From the NCBI GenBank assembly GCA_020831775.1, contig JAFIFZ010000055.1, forward strand, positions 18,894-82,893: a stretch of 64,000 bases of DNA, in the 5' to 3' direction. A model generated the notes under the pieces. The model saw nothing but the letters and a program-made list of their open reading frames with translations, was not told the DNA's origin and searched no databases. This stretch comes from Phycisphaerales bacterium. Lineage in GTDB: Bacteria > Planctomycetota > Phycisphaerae > Phycisphaerales > UBA1924. A program made the translations under genes and the position numbers. Shown piece after piece: positions 1 to 10,700 of this stretch (position 1 is its first letter; each line of letters opens with the position of its first letter).

Positions 1-1325
1 ATGTGCACGAGGAACCTGACGGCGCCGGCGCCGTCGACGACGCGGTGGTCGTAGCTCAGGGCGAGGTACATCATCGGGCGGAGGGCGAGCTGGCCGGGGT
101 TGTCGGGATCTTCGACGGCGCGGCTCTTGATCGCGTGCATGCCGAGGATGGCCGACTGCGGCGGGTTGAGGATCGGGGTGGACATCAGGCTGCCGAAGAT
201 GCCGCCGTTGGTGATGGTGAAGGTGCCGCCCTGCATCTCGGCGAGTTCGAGCTTGCCGTTCTTGGCCCGCGTGCCGTAGTCCTTGACGGCCTTCTCGATC
301 TCGTCGAAGGACATCGATTCGGCGTTGCGGAGCACGGGGACGACGAGGCCCTTGGGGCTGCTGACGGCGATGGCGATATCGCAGTAGTCGTGGCCCTTGA
401 GGGCGGGCTTGCCGTCCTGCTCGACGATGTACGAGTTGACGGCCGGGAAAGCCTTGAGGGCCGAGCAGGTGGCGGCGATGAAGAAAGACATGAAGCCGAG
501 GTTGACGCCGTGCTTCTCGCCGAACTCTTCCTTGTACTTCTTCCGGAGGGCCATGACATTGGTCATGTCGCACTCGTTGAAGGTGGTGAGCATCGCGGCG
601 GTCTGCTGCGCCTCGACGAGGCGCTGGGCGATGCGCTGACGCATGGGCGACATCTTCTCGACGCTGGTCGAGCGAGATGGGCCCGAAGCGCCGGCGGATG
701 CCGGGGCGTCGCTGTCGCCGTCAGGGTGCGCCTGGAGGTAGGCCAGGACATCCTGCTCGCGGATGCGTGAGCCTGCGCCGGTGGGCTTGACGCGGGAGAG
801 GTCGATGTTGAACTGGCCGGCGATCTTCTCTGCCAGAGGCGTGGCCTTGATGTCGCCCGAGGGGCGGGCCTGGCCGTTGCTGGCCGGCGGCGCGCTCTTG
901 GCGGGCGTTCCCTTGGCCTTTGAAGACTCGGCCTCTTCCCCCTTGGCGGATGGCTTCTCGGCCGTCGCGGTGGACGCCTTGCTGTCGGCGTTCTTGCTCT
1001 CGTTGTCTTGGTCGTCGGAGGCGCCCTCGGCCTTCTTCGACTCGCCGTCCTTCTTGGCGGATTCGGACGAGCCGCCCGACGGCTTCTCGGCGGATTCGTC
1101 GATGGAGCCGACGACGGCGCCGACCTCGACGGTGTCGCCCTCGGAAGCGGAGCGTTTCAGGACGCCGCTGGCGGGGGCGGGGACCTCCATCGTGATCTTG
1201 TCGGTCTCGAGCTCGATGAGCGTGTCGTCCTGCTCGACATAGTCGCCGTCGTTCTTGAGCCACGCGGCGATGACGCCCTCGGTGACGGATTCGCCGACAT
1301 TTGGGATGACGATATCGGTGGCCAT
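1..1325 (-). CDS. sucB: Dihydrolipoyllysine succinyltransferase, E2 of 2-oxoglutarate dehydrogenase (3' end outside window)
   Basis: Transfers the succinyl group from E1-bound thiamine to CoA through a lipoyl arm, in the cytoplasmic 2-oxoglutarate dehydrogenase complex of the TCA cycle. Read from the ATG at 1325, the protein opens with one lipoyl domain containing [15 protein letters not shown], whose DK lysine is the lipoylation site. A long Ala/Ser/Glu/Lys-rich linker follows (about 1110-850), then a peripheral subunit-binding domain (around 840-740, with [16 protein letters not shown]), then the acyltransferase domain ending in [18 protein letters not shown]. The DHRxxDG motif carries the catalytic His and Asp. 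About 441 codons are in the window, and only the last few residues should be missing. The start lies 88 nt downstream of the sucA stop, so the two genes form an operon. The stem-loop between them may adjust the E1:E2 ratio (inference). Confidence 0.95.
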   Translation of the reverse strand, partial: MATDIVIPNVGESVTEGVIAAWLKNDGDYVEQDDTLIELETDKITMEVPAPASGVLKRSASEGDTVEVGAVVGSIDESAEKPSGGSSESAKKDGESKKAEGASDDQDNESKNADSKASTATAEKPSAKGEEAESSKAKGTPAKSAPPASNGQARPSGDIKATPLAEKIAGQFNIDLSRVKPTGAGSRIREQDVLAYLQAHPDGDSDAPASAGASGPSRSTSVEKMSPMRQRIAQRLVEAQQTAAMLTTFNECDMTNVMALRKKYKEEFGEKHGVNLGFMSFFIAATCSALKAFPAVNSYIVEQDGKPALKGHDYCDIAIAVSSPKGLVVPVLRNAESMSFDEIEKAVKDYGTRAKNGKLELAEMQGGTFTITNGGIFGSLMSTPILNPPQSAILGMHAIKSRAVEDPDNPGQLALRPMMYLALSYDHRVVDGAGAVRFLVH

Positions 1326-1364
1326 CTGCTGTTGCGCCCTGATTACTGAGAGCCTCGATGAAGA

Positions 1365-1395
1365 ACGCCGGGCCGGTGGATTCCGTGCCCGGCGT
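1365..1395 (-). other. Stem-loop between sucA and sucB
   Basis: A perfect 9-bp inverted repeat, ACGCCGGGC at 1365-1373 and GCCCGGCGT at 1387-1395, with a 13-nt loop. It sits in the 88-nt spacer after the sucA stop. No T-run follows on the minus strand, so it is more likely an attenuating or mRNA-processing hairpin than a full terminator. Confidence 0.4.
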
Positions 1396-1413
1396 CAGAA
1401 AGTCTACGCGTGG

Positions 1414-4341
1414 TCAGGCGGTCGCCTTGGCGTGCTTTGACGACGACGCCTTGCCGTTGGCCGAGCCCTGACCGCCTTCTTCCTTGGGCGAGGGCTGCTC
1501 CTCGGCCTTGTGCTGCGGCGCCTCGCCGATCGCTCTTGAAAGGATGCCTTCCTGCTGGAGCCGGTCGCGCTTCTTCGAGCCGCTGGCTGGGGAGGCGCTG
1601 GCGGGCCTGCCGATGTAGGGCAGGCTGTCGATGCCCAGCTTCTCGCGGAGCTTGTCTGCGATGAAGAGGAACGCGCCCATGTTGCGGGGCTCTTCCTGCA
1701 CCCAGAGGACCTCGGTCTTCTTGGGGTAGCGGTCGATGATCTCGCGGAGCAGGTCGGTGTGCAGGGGGTAGAGCTGCTCGATTCGGACGATGGCGGTGTC
1801 GGTGCGCCCGATGTCGTCGCGCCGCTTGGCCATCTCGTGGTAGATCTTGCCCGAGCAGAGGATCACGCGCTCGACGCCGGAGCGATCGAGCGTCTTGCGG
1901 TCCGGGACGAGGCGGTCGCCCTCGAACGCCGGGTCGTCGATGACCTCGCGGAAGCGGCTCTCGATCAGCTCGGAGATGTGGCTTGTCGGGGTGCGGAGCA
2001 TGCTCTTGGGCGACATGACGATCAGCGGCTTGCGGAAGTTGCGCTTGACCTGCCGCCTGAACATGTGGAAGGTCTGGGCGGCGGTGGTCGGGTAGACGAC
2101 CTGGATGTTGTCGTCGCCGCAGAGCAGGAGGAAGCGTTCGAGCCTGGCGGAGGAGTGCTCCGGGCCGGCGCCCTCGTACCCGTGGGGGAGGAGCATGGTC
2201 AGCCCGTTCCACCGCTGCCACTTCATCTCGGCGGAGCTGATGAACTGGTCGATGATGATCTGGGCGCCGTTGTTGAAGTCGCCGAACTGGGCCTCCCAGA
2301 CGACGAGCATCGAGGGGTCGGCGAGGGAGTAGCCGTACTCGAAGCCGAGGACGGCCTCCTCTGAGAGCGGGCTGTTGTGGATGCAGAACTGGGCCTGCTT
2401 TTCCGGGTCGGTGTTGGCGCCGCCCTCGTGGAGGTCGGGATCGATCAGGCGCGGGCGGATGTGGGCCAGGGGGACCCAGACGCGTCCGTCCTCGGCGTCG
2501 CGGAGGACGGCGTGCCGGTGGCTGAAGGTGCCTCGCCCGACATCCTGGCCCGAGACGCGGACGGGATGGCCCTCGATGAGGAGCGTGCCGTAGGCGAGCG
2601 TTTCGGCGTCGGCGTAGCTGATCTCGCCGGTGTCGAGCAGGCTGCGCCGATCGTCGAGCAGCTTGACGAGCTTGCGGTTGACCTTGAAGCCCTCGGGGAC
2701 TCGGCCGATCGCCTCGCAGACCTCGCGGAGGGCTTCGGCGGAGACGGCGGTCTGGGCCGGCTCGTGGCTGTAGGCGTGGCTCATGCCCGACCAGCGTGCC
2801 GAGCCGGGGTCGATCGTGGGGTCGACCGGTCGCTCACGGGCCATCTTCTGGGCCTTGTCGAGCGCTTCATCCAGGCGTTGCTGGATGACCTCCATGTCGT
2901 CCTTGCTGAGCAGGCCCTCGTCGAGGAGGCGCTGGGAGTAGCTCTCCAGCACGCTCTTCTTCTTCTTGATGAGCTTGGCGAGGATGGGCTGGGTGAAGCT
3001 GGCCTCGTCCTGCTCGTTGTGCCCGTACTTGCGGTAGCACCAGAGCTCGATGAAGATGTCCTTGCCGAAGACCTGGCGGTAGGCGACGGAGAAGTACGCC
3101 GCTGCGAGCACCGCCTCGGGGTCCTCTCCGTTGACATGCAGCACCGGGCACTCGCAGGCGTTGGCGATGTCGGTGCAGTAGCGTCCGGAGCGGCCTTCCT
3201 CGGGCGTGGTGGTGAAGCCGATGAGGTTGTTGACGACGACGTGCACCGTGCCGCCGACGGTGTAGCCGTCGAGCTGGGACATGTTCAGGCACTCGGCGAC
3301 GACGCCCTGGCCGGCGATGGCCGCGTCGCCATGGATCAGCAGCGACATCACGCGCTTGCGCTGGCGGTCGTCGCGGAGGCGCTGCTTTGCGCGGCAGCGG
3401 CCCATCACAACCGGGTTCACCGCTTCGAGGTGGCTCGGGTTGCTGGCCATCGCGAGGTGGACCATGCGACCGTTGCCGAACTGTCGCGTGCCCGAGTAGC
3501 CCCGGTGGTACTTGACATCGCCGCCCCCGTCGACGAAGTCCTCCTGCCAGGTCTCTTCGAACTCGGTGAAGATCTGCTCGTGGGTCTTGCCGAGGATGTT
3601 GTTCAGGACATTGAGGCGTCCGCGGTGGGCCATGCCCAGGACGATCTCCTCGACGCCGAACTCTGAAGCGCTCTCGACGACGCGGTCGAGCAGGGGGATG
3701 AGCGACTCAGAGCCTTCGAGGCTGAACCGCTTGTCGCCCGGATAACGCTTCTGAAGAAAACGCTCGAACATCTCCGCGGAGAGGATCTGCTCGAGCAGGT
3801 GGATCTTCTGGCCCCTGGTCAGCGGGCTGCGGTCGACCCCCCTCTCGAAGCGGTCCAGCAGCCATTCACGCTCGGTGCGGTCGGTGATGTGCATCACCTC
3901 GACGCCCAGGGTGCCGCAGTAGCGGGCCTCGAGATGCTCGATCAACCGTCCGAGGGTGACGACGCCTTCCAGCCCGACACGGGAGGCGTCGACCTCGCGG
4001 GAGAGATCGCCCTCGGAGAGCCCGTGTGTGGACAGGTTGAGGGCGTCGGGGCGTTTGCGGGCACGGTCGAAGGGATCGAGGCGGGCGGCGATGTGGCCGA
4101 GGCCTCGGTACGCCTCGATCAGGTCGCCCACGCGGGCCTGGAACCGGAGGGTCTCGGCCTCTTCCGAGGAGCCCCGGGCCGGTCCGGCGCCGCTCTGGGC
4201 GAGGTCGAACCCCGCGAAGAAGGAGCGCAGGTCGGCCGGGACGGAGTCCGGGTCCTGTTTGTATCTGGCGTACTCGGCGTCCAGGTACTCGGCGTTCCAG
4301 CCATTGACTGCGGGAGGCACTGCTCTTGGAGCGGCACTCAT
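1414..4341 (-). CDS. sucA: 2-oxoglutarate dehydrogenase E1 component
   Basis: Thiamine diphosphate-dependent decarboxylase that starts the 2-oxoglutarate dehydrogenase cycle and passes the succinyl group to the SucB lipoyl arm. The protein is 975 residues, close to the usual 930 or so. It shows the N-terminal E2-binding pattern (NAEYLDAEYARYKQDP), the substrate-binding MAHRGRLNVL, the thiamine-binding stretch HGDAAIAGQGVVAECLNMSQ, the transketolase-like half with WEAQFGDFNNGAQ and LPHGYEGAGPEHSSARLERF, and the C-terminal VLWVQEEPRNMGAF. An ATG 54 nt further upstream (4395) is also open, but GAGG lies about 7 nt before the ATG at 4341 and homology starts there. It is followed by sucB. A basic and acidic tail of about 45 residues after the conserved end has no obvious role. 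Confidence 0.96.
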   Translation of the reverse strand: MSAAPRAVPPAVNGWNAEYLDAEYARYKQDPDSVPADLRSFFAGFDLAQSGAGPARGSSEEAETLRFQARVGDLIEAYRGLGHIAARLDPFDRARKRPDALNLSTHGLSEGDLSREVDASRVGLEGVVTLGRLIEHLEARYCGTLGVEVMHITDRTEREWLLDRFERGVDRSPLTRGQKIHLLEQILSAEMFERFLQKRYPGDKRFSLEGSESLIPLLDRVVESASEFGVEEIVLGMAHRGRLNVLNNILGKTHEQIFTEFEETWQEDFVDGGGDVKYHRGYSGTRQFGNGRMVHLAMASNPSHLEAVNPVVMGRCRAKQRLRDDRQRKRVMSLLIHGDAAIAGQGVVAECLNMSQLDGYTVGGTVHVVVNNLIGFTTTPEEGRSGRYCTDIANACECPVLHVNGEDPEAVLAAAYFSVAYRQVFGKDIFIELWCYRKYGHNEQDEASFTQPILAKLIKKKKSVLESYSQRLLDEGLLSKDDMEVIQQRLDEALDKAQKMARERPVDPTIDPGSARWSGMSHAYSHEPAQTAVSAEALREVCEAIGRVPEGFKVNRKLVKLLDDRRSLLDTGEISYADAETLAYGTLLIEGHPVRVSGQDVGRGTFSHRHAVLRDAEDGRVWVPLAHIRPRLIDPDLHEGGANTDPEKQAQFCIHNSPLSEEAVLGFEYGYSLADPSMLVVWEAQFGDFNNGAQIIIDQFISSAEMKWQRWNGLTMLLPHGYEGAGPEHSSARLERFLLLCGDDNIQVVYPTTAAQTFHMFRRQVKRNFRKPLIVMSPKSMLRTPTSHISELIESRFREVIDDPAFEGDRLVPDRKTLDRSGVERVILCSGKIYHEMAKRRDDIGRTDTAIVRIEQLYPLHTDLLREIIDRYPKKTEVLWVQEEPRNMGAFLFIADKLREKLGIDSLPYIGRPASASPASGSKKRDRLQQEGILSRAIGEAPQHKAEEQPSPKEEGGQGSANGKASSSKHAKATA

Positions 4342-4525
4342 TTCGGGCCTCGCGTCTCGGTGGCAAACTGATCGCACCGGCGGCAAATCAACCACCGATT
4401 CCCATGCTATGGCACCATATCGGCCCGCTGGTAGGCGTCCTGATGATTTCCGGCCCTGATCGTGTCGGTTGCCCGAGATTCGCTACCGGTTCGGACGGTC
4501 CGAAATGCCCGGCCCGGCCGGCGAT

Positions 4526-5410
4526 TCAGCCGAAACGGCCGGTCACATACTGCTCGGTCTCGCCCAGGCGGGGACGCTGGAAGACCTCGTCGGTCGGCCC
4601 GTACTCGACCAGACGCCCGAGGTACATGAAGGCGGTGAAGTCGCTGACCCGGGCGGCCTGCTGCATGTTGTGGGTGACGATCAGGACGGTGTACCGCTCG
4701 GAGATCTCGTGGATGAGCTCCTCGATGCGGAGGGTCGCCACAGGGTCGAGGGCCGAGCACGGCTCGTCGAGCAGAAGGACCTCCGGGTCGGCCACGATGG
4801 CGCGGGCGATGCACAGGCGCTGCTGCTGACCGCCCGAGAGGCCCAGGGCGCTCTCCTTGAGGCGGTCTTTGACCTCGTCCCAGATCGCGGCGCCTTTCAG
4901 ACTGCGCTCGCACGCCTCTTCGAGGACGGACCGGCGCTTCTCCCCGTCGATGCGGAGGGGGTAGACGACATTCTCGAAGATCGACATCGGGAAGGGGTTG
5001 GGCTTCTGGAAGACCATGCCCAGGCGCTTGCGGAGGGAGATCACATCGACGCGGGGGTGGTAGATCGACTCGCCGTTGAGCAGCATGTCGCCCTCGATGC
5101 GGACCGAGTCGATGAGGTCGTTGAGGCGGTTGACCGAGCGCAGGAGCGTGCTCTTGCCACAGCCCGACGGCCCGCTGATCGCGGTGACCTTGCCCCGCCT
5201 GACGGGGGCGGTGACCGAGTGGAGCGCCTGGGCCTGGCCGTAGTAGAGGCTGAACGCCTCGATGTTCAGCACGGCGTCGCCCTCGGTGACCTGCTCGTGG
5301 ATGACCGAGCGGACCTCGTGGCCGGCGCGGATCGCCTCGATGACGCCGAGCTCGGGCTCGTCGGCGCCGTTGCTCGGGCGGGTGATTCTGGGTGTTGCGG
5401 TTCCGGTCAT
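4526..5410 (-). CDS. pstB: Phosphate ABC transporter ATP-binding protein
   Basis: Cytoplasmic ATPase that powers the PstCA phosphate channel. The 294-residue protein has Walker [10 protein letters not shown] (about residues 80-88), the PstB-typical [10 protein letters not shown] after it, Q-loop [12 protein letters not shown], signature [15 protein letters not shown], Walker [13 protein letters not shown], and switch His in [13 protein letters not shown]. It has about 40 extra N-terminal residues compared with E. coli PstB. It is the last gene of the pst operon, starting 21 nt after the pstA stop. No phoU follows; the next gene downstream is sucA, beyond a gap of about 185 nt. That gap contains only a short TTCGGA/TCCGAA hairpin (4490-4504) and no clear T-run terminator. 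Confidence 0.96.
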   Translation of the reverse strand: MTGTATPRITRPSNGADEPELGVIEAIRAGHEVRSVIHEQVTEGDAVLNIEAFSLYYGQAQALHSVTAPVRRGKVTAISGPSGCGKSTLLRSVNRLNDLIDSVRIEGDMLLNGESIYHPRVDVISLRKRLGMVFQKPNPFPMSIFENVVYPLRIDGEKRRSVLEEACERSLKGAAIWDEVKDRLKESALGLSGGQQQRLCIARAIVADPEVLLLDEPCSALDPVATLRIEELIHEISERYTVLIVTHNMQQAARVSDFTAFMYLGRLVEYGPTDEVFQRPRLGETEQYVTGRFG

Positions 5411-5431
5411 GGGATCAAACTCCGATCGGCG

Positions 5432-7768
5432 TCAAACGGCCGGCCCCTTCCGCGAGCGCAGGCGGCTGCGCAGCACGATCGCCGCGAGGTTCAAGAGCAA
5501 CACGATCGCGATGAGCAGGAGGGTCGTGGTCCAGACGAGGGGCTGTGCGGCCTCCGAGTCTCGGCTCTGGAAGCCGAGGTCGTAGATGTGGAAACCCAGG
5601 TGCATGAAGCTCCGCTCGCCATGGATAAAGGGGAATTCGGTGGAGACGGGCAACTGCGGGGCGAGCTTGACGGCGCCGACGAGCATGAGCGGCGCGACCT
5701 CGCCCGCGCCGCGCGCGATCGCGAGGATGGCCCCGGTCATGATGCCCGGCAGCGCGCCCGGGAGCACGACCCGGCGGATCGTCTGCCACTTGCTTGCGCC
5801 GCAGCCCAGGCTCGCCTCGCGGATCGAGCGGGGTACGGCGGCGATCGCCTCTTCGGTCGCGACGATCACCACAGGCAGTGTCAAGAGCGACAGCGTCAGC
5901 GAGGCCCAGAGGATCCCGCGAGCGCCGAAGACCGGCTGGCCCGCCGAGACCTCCGCCCTGAAGAAGCCTCCGAAGTAGGGCGTCGCCGCGACCAGGTAAA
6001 ACACCAGCGCCACCGCCGCGACCCAGAGCAGCCCCGCGCCGATGCGGCAGGCCGACGCGGCCCTGGACGAAGGTCGCCCGGGGATCCGCCTGCCCGCGCC
6101 CATCAGCGTGATGGCGAGGCTGGCCGCGAGCACCAGCGCGCCGACCAACGCCCACCAGGGCGTTCGCGCCGCGGGGGCGTCGGGTCCTGTGTCGATGTAC
6201 CCCCCCACGATGTAGCAGAAGAAGCCGAGGCCGAAGACGCCGTAGACGATGCTCGGCACGCCCGCGAGGTTGTTCACCGCGATGCGGAGGACGCTGGTGA
6301 TGAAGCCCTGGTGGGCGTACTCGCGGAGATAGATCGCGGCGATCACGCCGAGAGGGACGACCGTGATCGTCAGCAGCATGGTGAGGGTGACGGTGCCGAC
6401 GATGACCGAGAGCAGGCCTCCCTCGCCGTCGGGCCTCGGTCTGTCTGTCAGGAACTGGGCCCAGCGGTCGAAGTAGACGCCGAGCCTGCCCGAGAAGTCC
6501 AGGGCGTTTGAGCGTACGGCACGGTCGATCTGCGACAGGCGCATCGGCTCGCCGGGACGCCCCACTTCCTCTGGCGCGAATCGACCGGTTCTCGCGTCGG
6601 TGACGATGACTCTGAAGCGGGCGTCGTCGCGTCGGAGTTCAGAGAGCCTGGCGTCGATCTCCTCGCCGCGCTCGATGAGGCGTTCGACCTCGCTGGCGTG
6701 CTCTGCGCGGATCGACTCGAGGCGTTCTTCGCTCATCGACGGGCCTGACCACGGGTGGTCGACCGCACCGAAGAACAGGCCCGCCAGTGAGACGCCGATC
6801 ATCAGCGATGCGAGGAATCCACCGGGCTTGACCCGCCCCGGATGGTCCGGGTCTGTCGTGCTGCGTCGGAGCCGCACCCCGGCAAAGAGCAGACCGATCG
6901 AGGCGATCGTGGTTCCGCCCCAGAGCCAGAACGGCATCGAACTGTCGTCGCTGACGGTCTCCTCCCGCTCCAGTTCGGCCCGCCTGACGCGCATGTTCAG
7001 GGCGCCGATGCGACGGTCGACCTCGCTCCGCTCGCCCCGTTCGAGCCGCTCGATGACGCGTCTGCGGTCTTTCGCGCTGCGGACCTCGCGTTCGAACGCC
7101 CTGAACCCTTCCTCGCCGACGAGCGGGACGGTCACGCGTTCGAGGACTCGGCGCTCGCCCCCGACGAAGCGGACCTCGCGCGTCGCGACGCCCTCGCCGA
7201 TGTCGGTGCTCGCCGGGCGTTCGTCGAAGAGCGCTTCGTCTTCGGGCAGCCAGCGGTCGAAGACGAGCGCGTCGACCGATCCGATGAAGGGCCCCCACTC
7301 CAGGCGTTCAAGCACGACCGTGTTCTCAGGACGCGATCGAGAAGCGACCTCGTAGAGGGGCACCCATCGGAAGGCCGCGGCTCCGAACTCGCGGTTACCG
7401 ACCTGGAGCAGGATGCGTTCGAGCGGTTCGTCCGGGTCAACGCTCTGGGGCAGCAGGCCCTGCGCGTTGAGGGCCTCGATCCGGGCGCGTTCGTCGCGGT
7501 CGGGCCGGTAGACGTCGGTCTCCATGAGGCGCCCGAGCAGCACCTCGGGCTCCCCGCCCTCGACGGCGACCATCTCGACCCGCTCGATCGCCTTTGGCCA
7601 GAAGGTCTGCGAGCCCCGGACGACGATGAGCCCGATCAGCCCGAGCACGAGCACGAGGCAGGCCGCCAGCGCGCCGCCCATGAGCCACATGAGCGGCCCA
7701 CCCCTCGCCGCGGGGGGCGTGACGCGCCGATGCGCCTGGGTCTCGGGTTGGGTCGGTTGCTCCTGCAA
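5432..7768 (-). CDS. pstA: Phosphate ABC transporter permease PstA with large N-terminal extension
   Basis: One of the two membrane permeases of the high-affinity phosphate importer. At 778 residues it is far longer than E. coli PstA (about 296). Residues ~28-50 form a first membrane helix. Residues ~50-270 are hydrophilic and Arg/Glu-rich, and should be extracytoplasmic. Two further hydrophobic segments lie near residues 275-300 and 315-340, followed by a charged, probably helical stretch. The canonical permease core starts near residue 450 (LLSVIVGTVTLTMLLTITVV). It includes NNLAGVPSIVYGVFGLGFF and the ABC-coupling loop EEAIAAVPRSIREASLGCGA, which contacts PstB. The gene lies between pstC and pstB with 21-nt gaps on both sides. 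The core assignment is firm; the extension's function is not known to me. Confidence 0.93.
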   Translation of the reverse strand: MQEQPTQPETQAHRRVTPPAARGGPLMWLMGGALAACLVLVLGLIGLIVVRGSQTFWPKAIERVEMVAVEGGEPEVLLGRLMETDVYRPDRDERARIEALNAQGLLPQSVDPDEPLERILLQVGNREFGAAAFRWVPLYEVASRSRPENTVVLERLEWGPFIGSVDALVFDRWLPEDEALFDERPASTDIGEGVATREVRFVGGERRVLERVTVPLVGEEGFRAFEREVRSAKDRRRVIERLERGERSEVDRRIGALNMRVRRAELEREETVSDDSSMPFWLWGGTTIASIGLLFAGVRLRRSTTDPDHPGRVKPGGFLASLMIGVSLAGLFFGAVDHPWSGPSMSEERLESIRAEHASEVERLIERGEEIDARLSELRRDDARFRVIVTDARTGRFAPEEVGRPGEPMRLSQIDRAVRSNALDFSGRLGVYFDRWAQFLTDRPRPDGEGGLLSVIVGTVTLTMLLTITVVPLGVIAAIYLREYAHQGFITSVLRIAVNNLAGVPSIVYGVFGLGFFCYIVGGYIDTGPDAPAARTPWWALVGALVLAASLAITLMGAGRRIPGRPSSRAASACRIGAGLLWVAAVALVFYLVAATPYFGGFFRAEVSAGQPVFGARGILWASLTLSLLTLPVVIVATEEAIAAVPRSIREASLGCGASKWQTIRRVVLPGALPGIMTGAILAIARGAGEVAPLMLVGAVKLAPQLPVSTEFPFIHGERSFMHLGFHIYDLGFQSRDSEAAQPLVWTTTLLLIAIVLLLNLAAIVLRSRLRSRKGPAV

Positions 7769-7789
7769 CGCTGAGAGGCTCCTTGGCGC

Positions 7790-10700
7790 TTAGAGCGCCG
7801 CGTTTCGCTTGCGGAAGTGCTGGCGGACCAGCTCGGCGGTGGTGTTGATCACAAAGGTCATCAGGAAGAGCACGAGCCCGCAAAGGAAGAGCACGCGGTA
7901 GTGCGTCCCGCCCGGCGGGGCCTCGGGCAGCTCGACGGCGATGTTCGCCGCGAGCGTTCTGAAGCCGGAGAAGATGTTCATCGAGATCTCGGGCGTGTTG
8001 CCGGTGGCCATCAGGACGATCATCGTCTCGCCAACGGCCCTGCCCAGCCCGATCATCATCGCAGAGAAGATGCCCGACGCCGCGACGGGCAGCACAACGC
8101 GGACGGCGGTCTGCCAGGGCGTCGCGCCGGCTCCCAGCGAGGCGAGGCGCAGCGAGTCGGGCACGCTCCGCATCGCGTCCTCGCTGATGGTGTAGATGAT
8201 CGGGATGATCGCAAAGCCCATGATGATCCCGACCACCAGCGTGTTACGCACGCTGAAGGGGCCGAAGATCGAGTCTCGCGGGTCGTGCCCGAGCCAGACC
8301 AGCGCTTGAGCGCCGAGCAGCGTGAGCGCGATCGCGCCGGCGATCGTCAGACCGAAACGCAGCAGCTCGGTGGCGATGACTTTTCCGGGCGTCGCGCCTG
8401 TACCCATCTCGGCGAGGCGTCGGTCCAGCAGCGGCCCACGCAGCGCGGCCGACAACAGCAGGCCGATCGGAAACAGCGCGACCAACCAGCCGGGCGTGGG
8501 CCCGCCGAACGCGCCGTCCAGCCAGCGCCGGATGCCGCCCTCGGGCGGCAGCCTTGTGGCGGGGATGTCGTCCAGTTCGCCCTCGGGGAGAACGAGCTCG
8601 CCGCCAACGGTGTAGATCCCGTGAAAGCCCCGGAGCGTGCGCTGCTCGGCGGAGGTCAGCTCCGAAGGATCGTCGGGAACCCACGCCGGCACCGCGTCGG
8701 GGTCGGCCGGCCGGTGCAGCCCAGCCGCGACGAGGCGGTCGCCCTCGGAGACCGAGAAGAGCGTCCGCTCGATCAGCGGACCGACGCCGGTTGCGAGCAG
8801 GCACCCGATCGCGAGCAGGACGAAGACGATCCCAAGACGCGAGGTCGCCCCGATGCGGCGCGACGCGTGGTCGGGCAGGGCACGCCAGAGCGAGGCGGCC
8901 AGCACGATCGTCAGGGGCACGACCACGAACCCAACCAGCACCGCGGGAAGATGGTCGCGCATATACGGGGCGAGCACCATCGCCGCGATGAACCCGAGCA
9001 CGACCGAGGGCAGCGAGGCCATCAGCTCGATCGTCGGCTTGACCGCTTTGCGCGTTCCCGGCGAGAGGAACTCGCTGGAGTAGATCGCCGCCAGCACCGC
9101 CAGCGGCGCCGCGATGATCATCGCGACCACGGTCGCCTTGAGCGTGCCGAAGATCAGCGGCATCAGGCCGTACTTGACCTCTGCGCCCTCCGAGCCCGCC
9201 GACGACTGGTAGACATGCTGGGGTTGGTATTCGCCCTCGTAGAGCACGGGCCTGAAGAGCGAACGGAAGCTCGCGCGCGGATGACCCGCGTCGAGCGCCC
9301 AGAGGCGGTAGCCCCCCGCGGCGTCGACGAGCATCAAGCCGTCGCGCCTTGGCAGCATGAAGACCGCGATCGGCGTGTCGCCTTCCCCCGCCGCAACGCT
9401 CGCGACACGCTTGGCGCTCGTGGCGTGCATCAGGTCGAGGCGGCCGCTCGAACGCAGCGCCGCGACGGTCCGGTCCCGTGCGCTGACACCCAGCGAGACA
9501 ACCGGGTCGTCGGAGGGTCCCAGGAGCTCGTTGCCCACGACCGCGCGGCCGTCCTCGCCCGCGCCCCGTTGCGTCGCGGTGAACAGGGTGCGCAGACGCC
9601 CGTCGTCGGTTGCGATCAGCAGCGAGCGCGCGCCGACGGTCATGTCGGATGCGGTGATCGGCGCGGCGGTCGTGTACGACCCGGCAAAGCGCATCGTCGA
9701 CGCGGCTTCGGGATCCTCGTGGTCGGGACTGACGGCGTACCGGCGCAGCTCGCCCGACGCGGCCCACACGCCCCAGACCTGCTCGCCGTCTTCGGTGATC
9801 AGCAGCCGGTCGGGCGTGCCGTAGCGGTCGGATTCGATGAGCACGCGCCTGGTCGAGACCACGGCCCGCACCGCGACACGCGTGTCGCCCGCTTCGAGCC
9901 CCCGCTCTGAACGCCAGAAGGTCACGCCGGATTCGGTGTGGGCCGCGAGGATGCGGTCGTTGGTCGGCGTGCGGGCGACAGAGACGCGGACGACCGGATC
10001 GTCGCCCTCTGCAACGCGGATCGGACGCCCCGCGGTGATTAATGGGATCGTCAGGCGGAGCTCGAGCACCCCGCTCCGCTCGACACCGGAGACGACCGCC
10101 CCGACATCGCCTCCCCCAAAGCGCAGCAGCGGTCGATCGCCCGGGCCTGGGGCGGCACGCAGCGCGAAATCGTCGCCATCGTCGAGCTCCGCCAGCCTGG
10201 CGAGCAGTTCCAGAGCGTTTGCACGCAACGAGGGGTCGGACGCGAGCCCGGACAGTTCGTCGCGCGAACCGGTGACACGCACGAGCAGATCGGCGGTGCT
10301 GTCCAGGGCGCTCGCCGTCGCGACCATCGCTCGCAGGAGTGCCGAGTCGGCCGCCTGCGGATCGGCACCGATCAGCGGGGCGGCGTTGGCGATCGCTTCC
10401 AGCACCAGCACTAGGCGGCCGAAGTCCTCGCCCGCCTCGACCGATCGCTCCTCGCCCAGTTGCTCCAGGGCCGGATCGAACGAGAGCGCGTCGAGTTCGT
10501 CCAGCAGCGCTTCGAGCGCCTCCGCCCGGGCCGGGTCGGCCAGGCGAGCCACCAGCCGGCCCGCTTCCGCATCGGCTCGCAGCGAACCGAGCGTCGAACC
10601 GAGGGCTTGATGCGCTTCCCGGCCGGCCTCGTCGCGCCTTGCCAGCGTTGCGGCGTGATCCTCGCTGCGGCGGAGCAGCGAAGACACCTCACGCCCCGGC

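Noticed and set aside
4469..6511. 680-codon plus-strand frame over pstB/pstA
   Set aside because: It is a shadow of two certain genes; the product is a low-complexity Arg/Asp/Glu mix with no family motif.
7817..9910. 697-codon plus-strand frame over pstC
   Set aside because: Same reason: antisense shadow of a certain gene, His/Arg/Asp-rich low-complexity translation.
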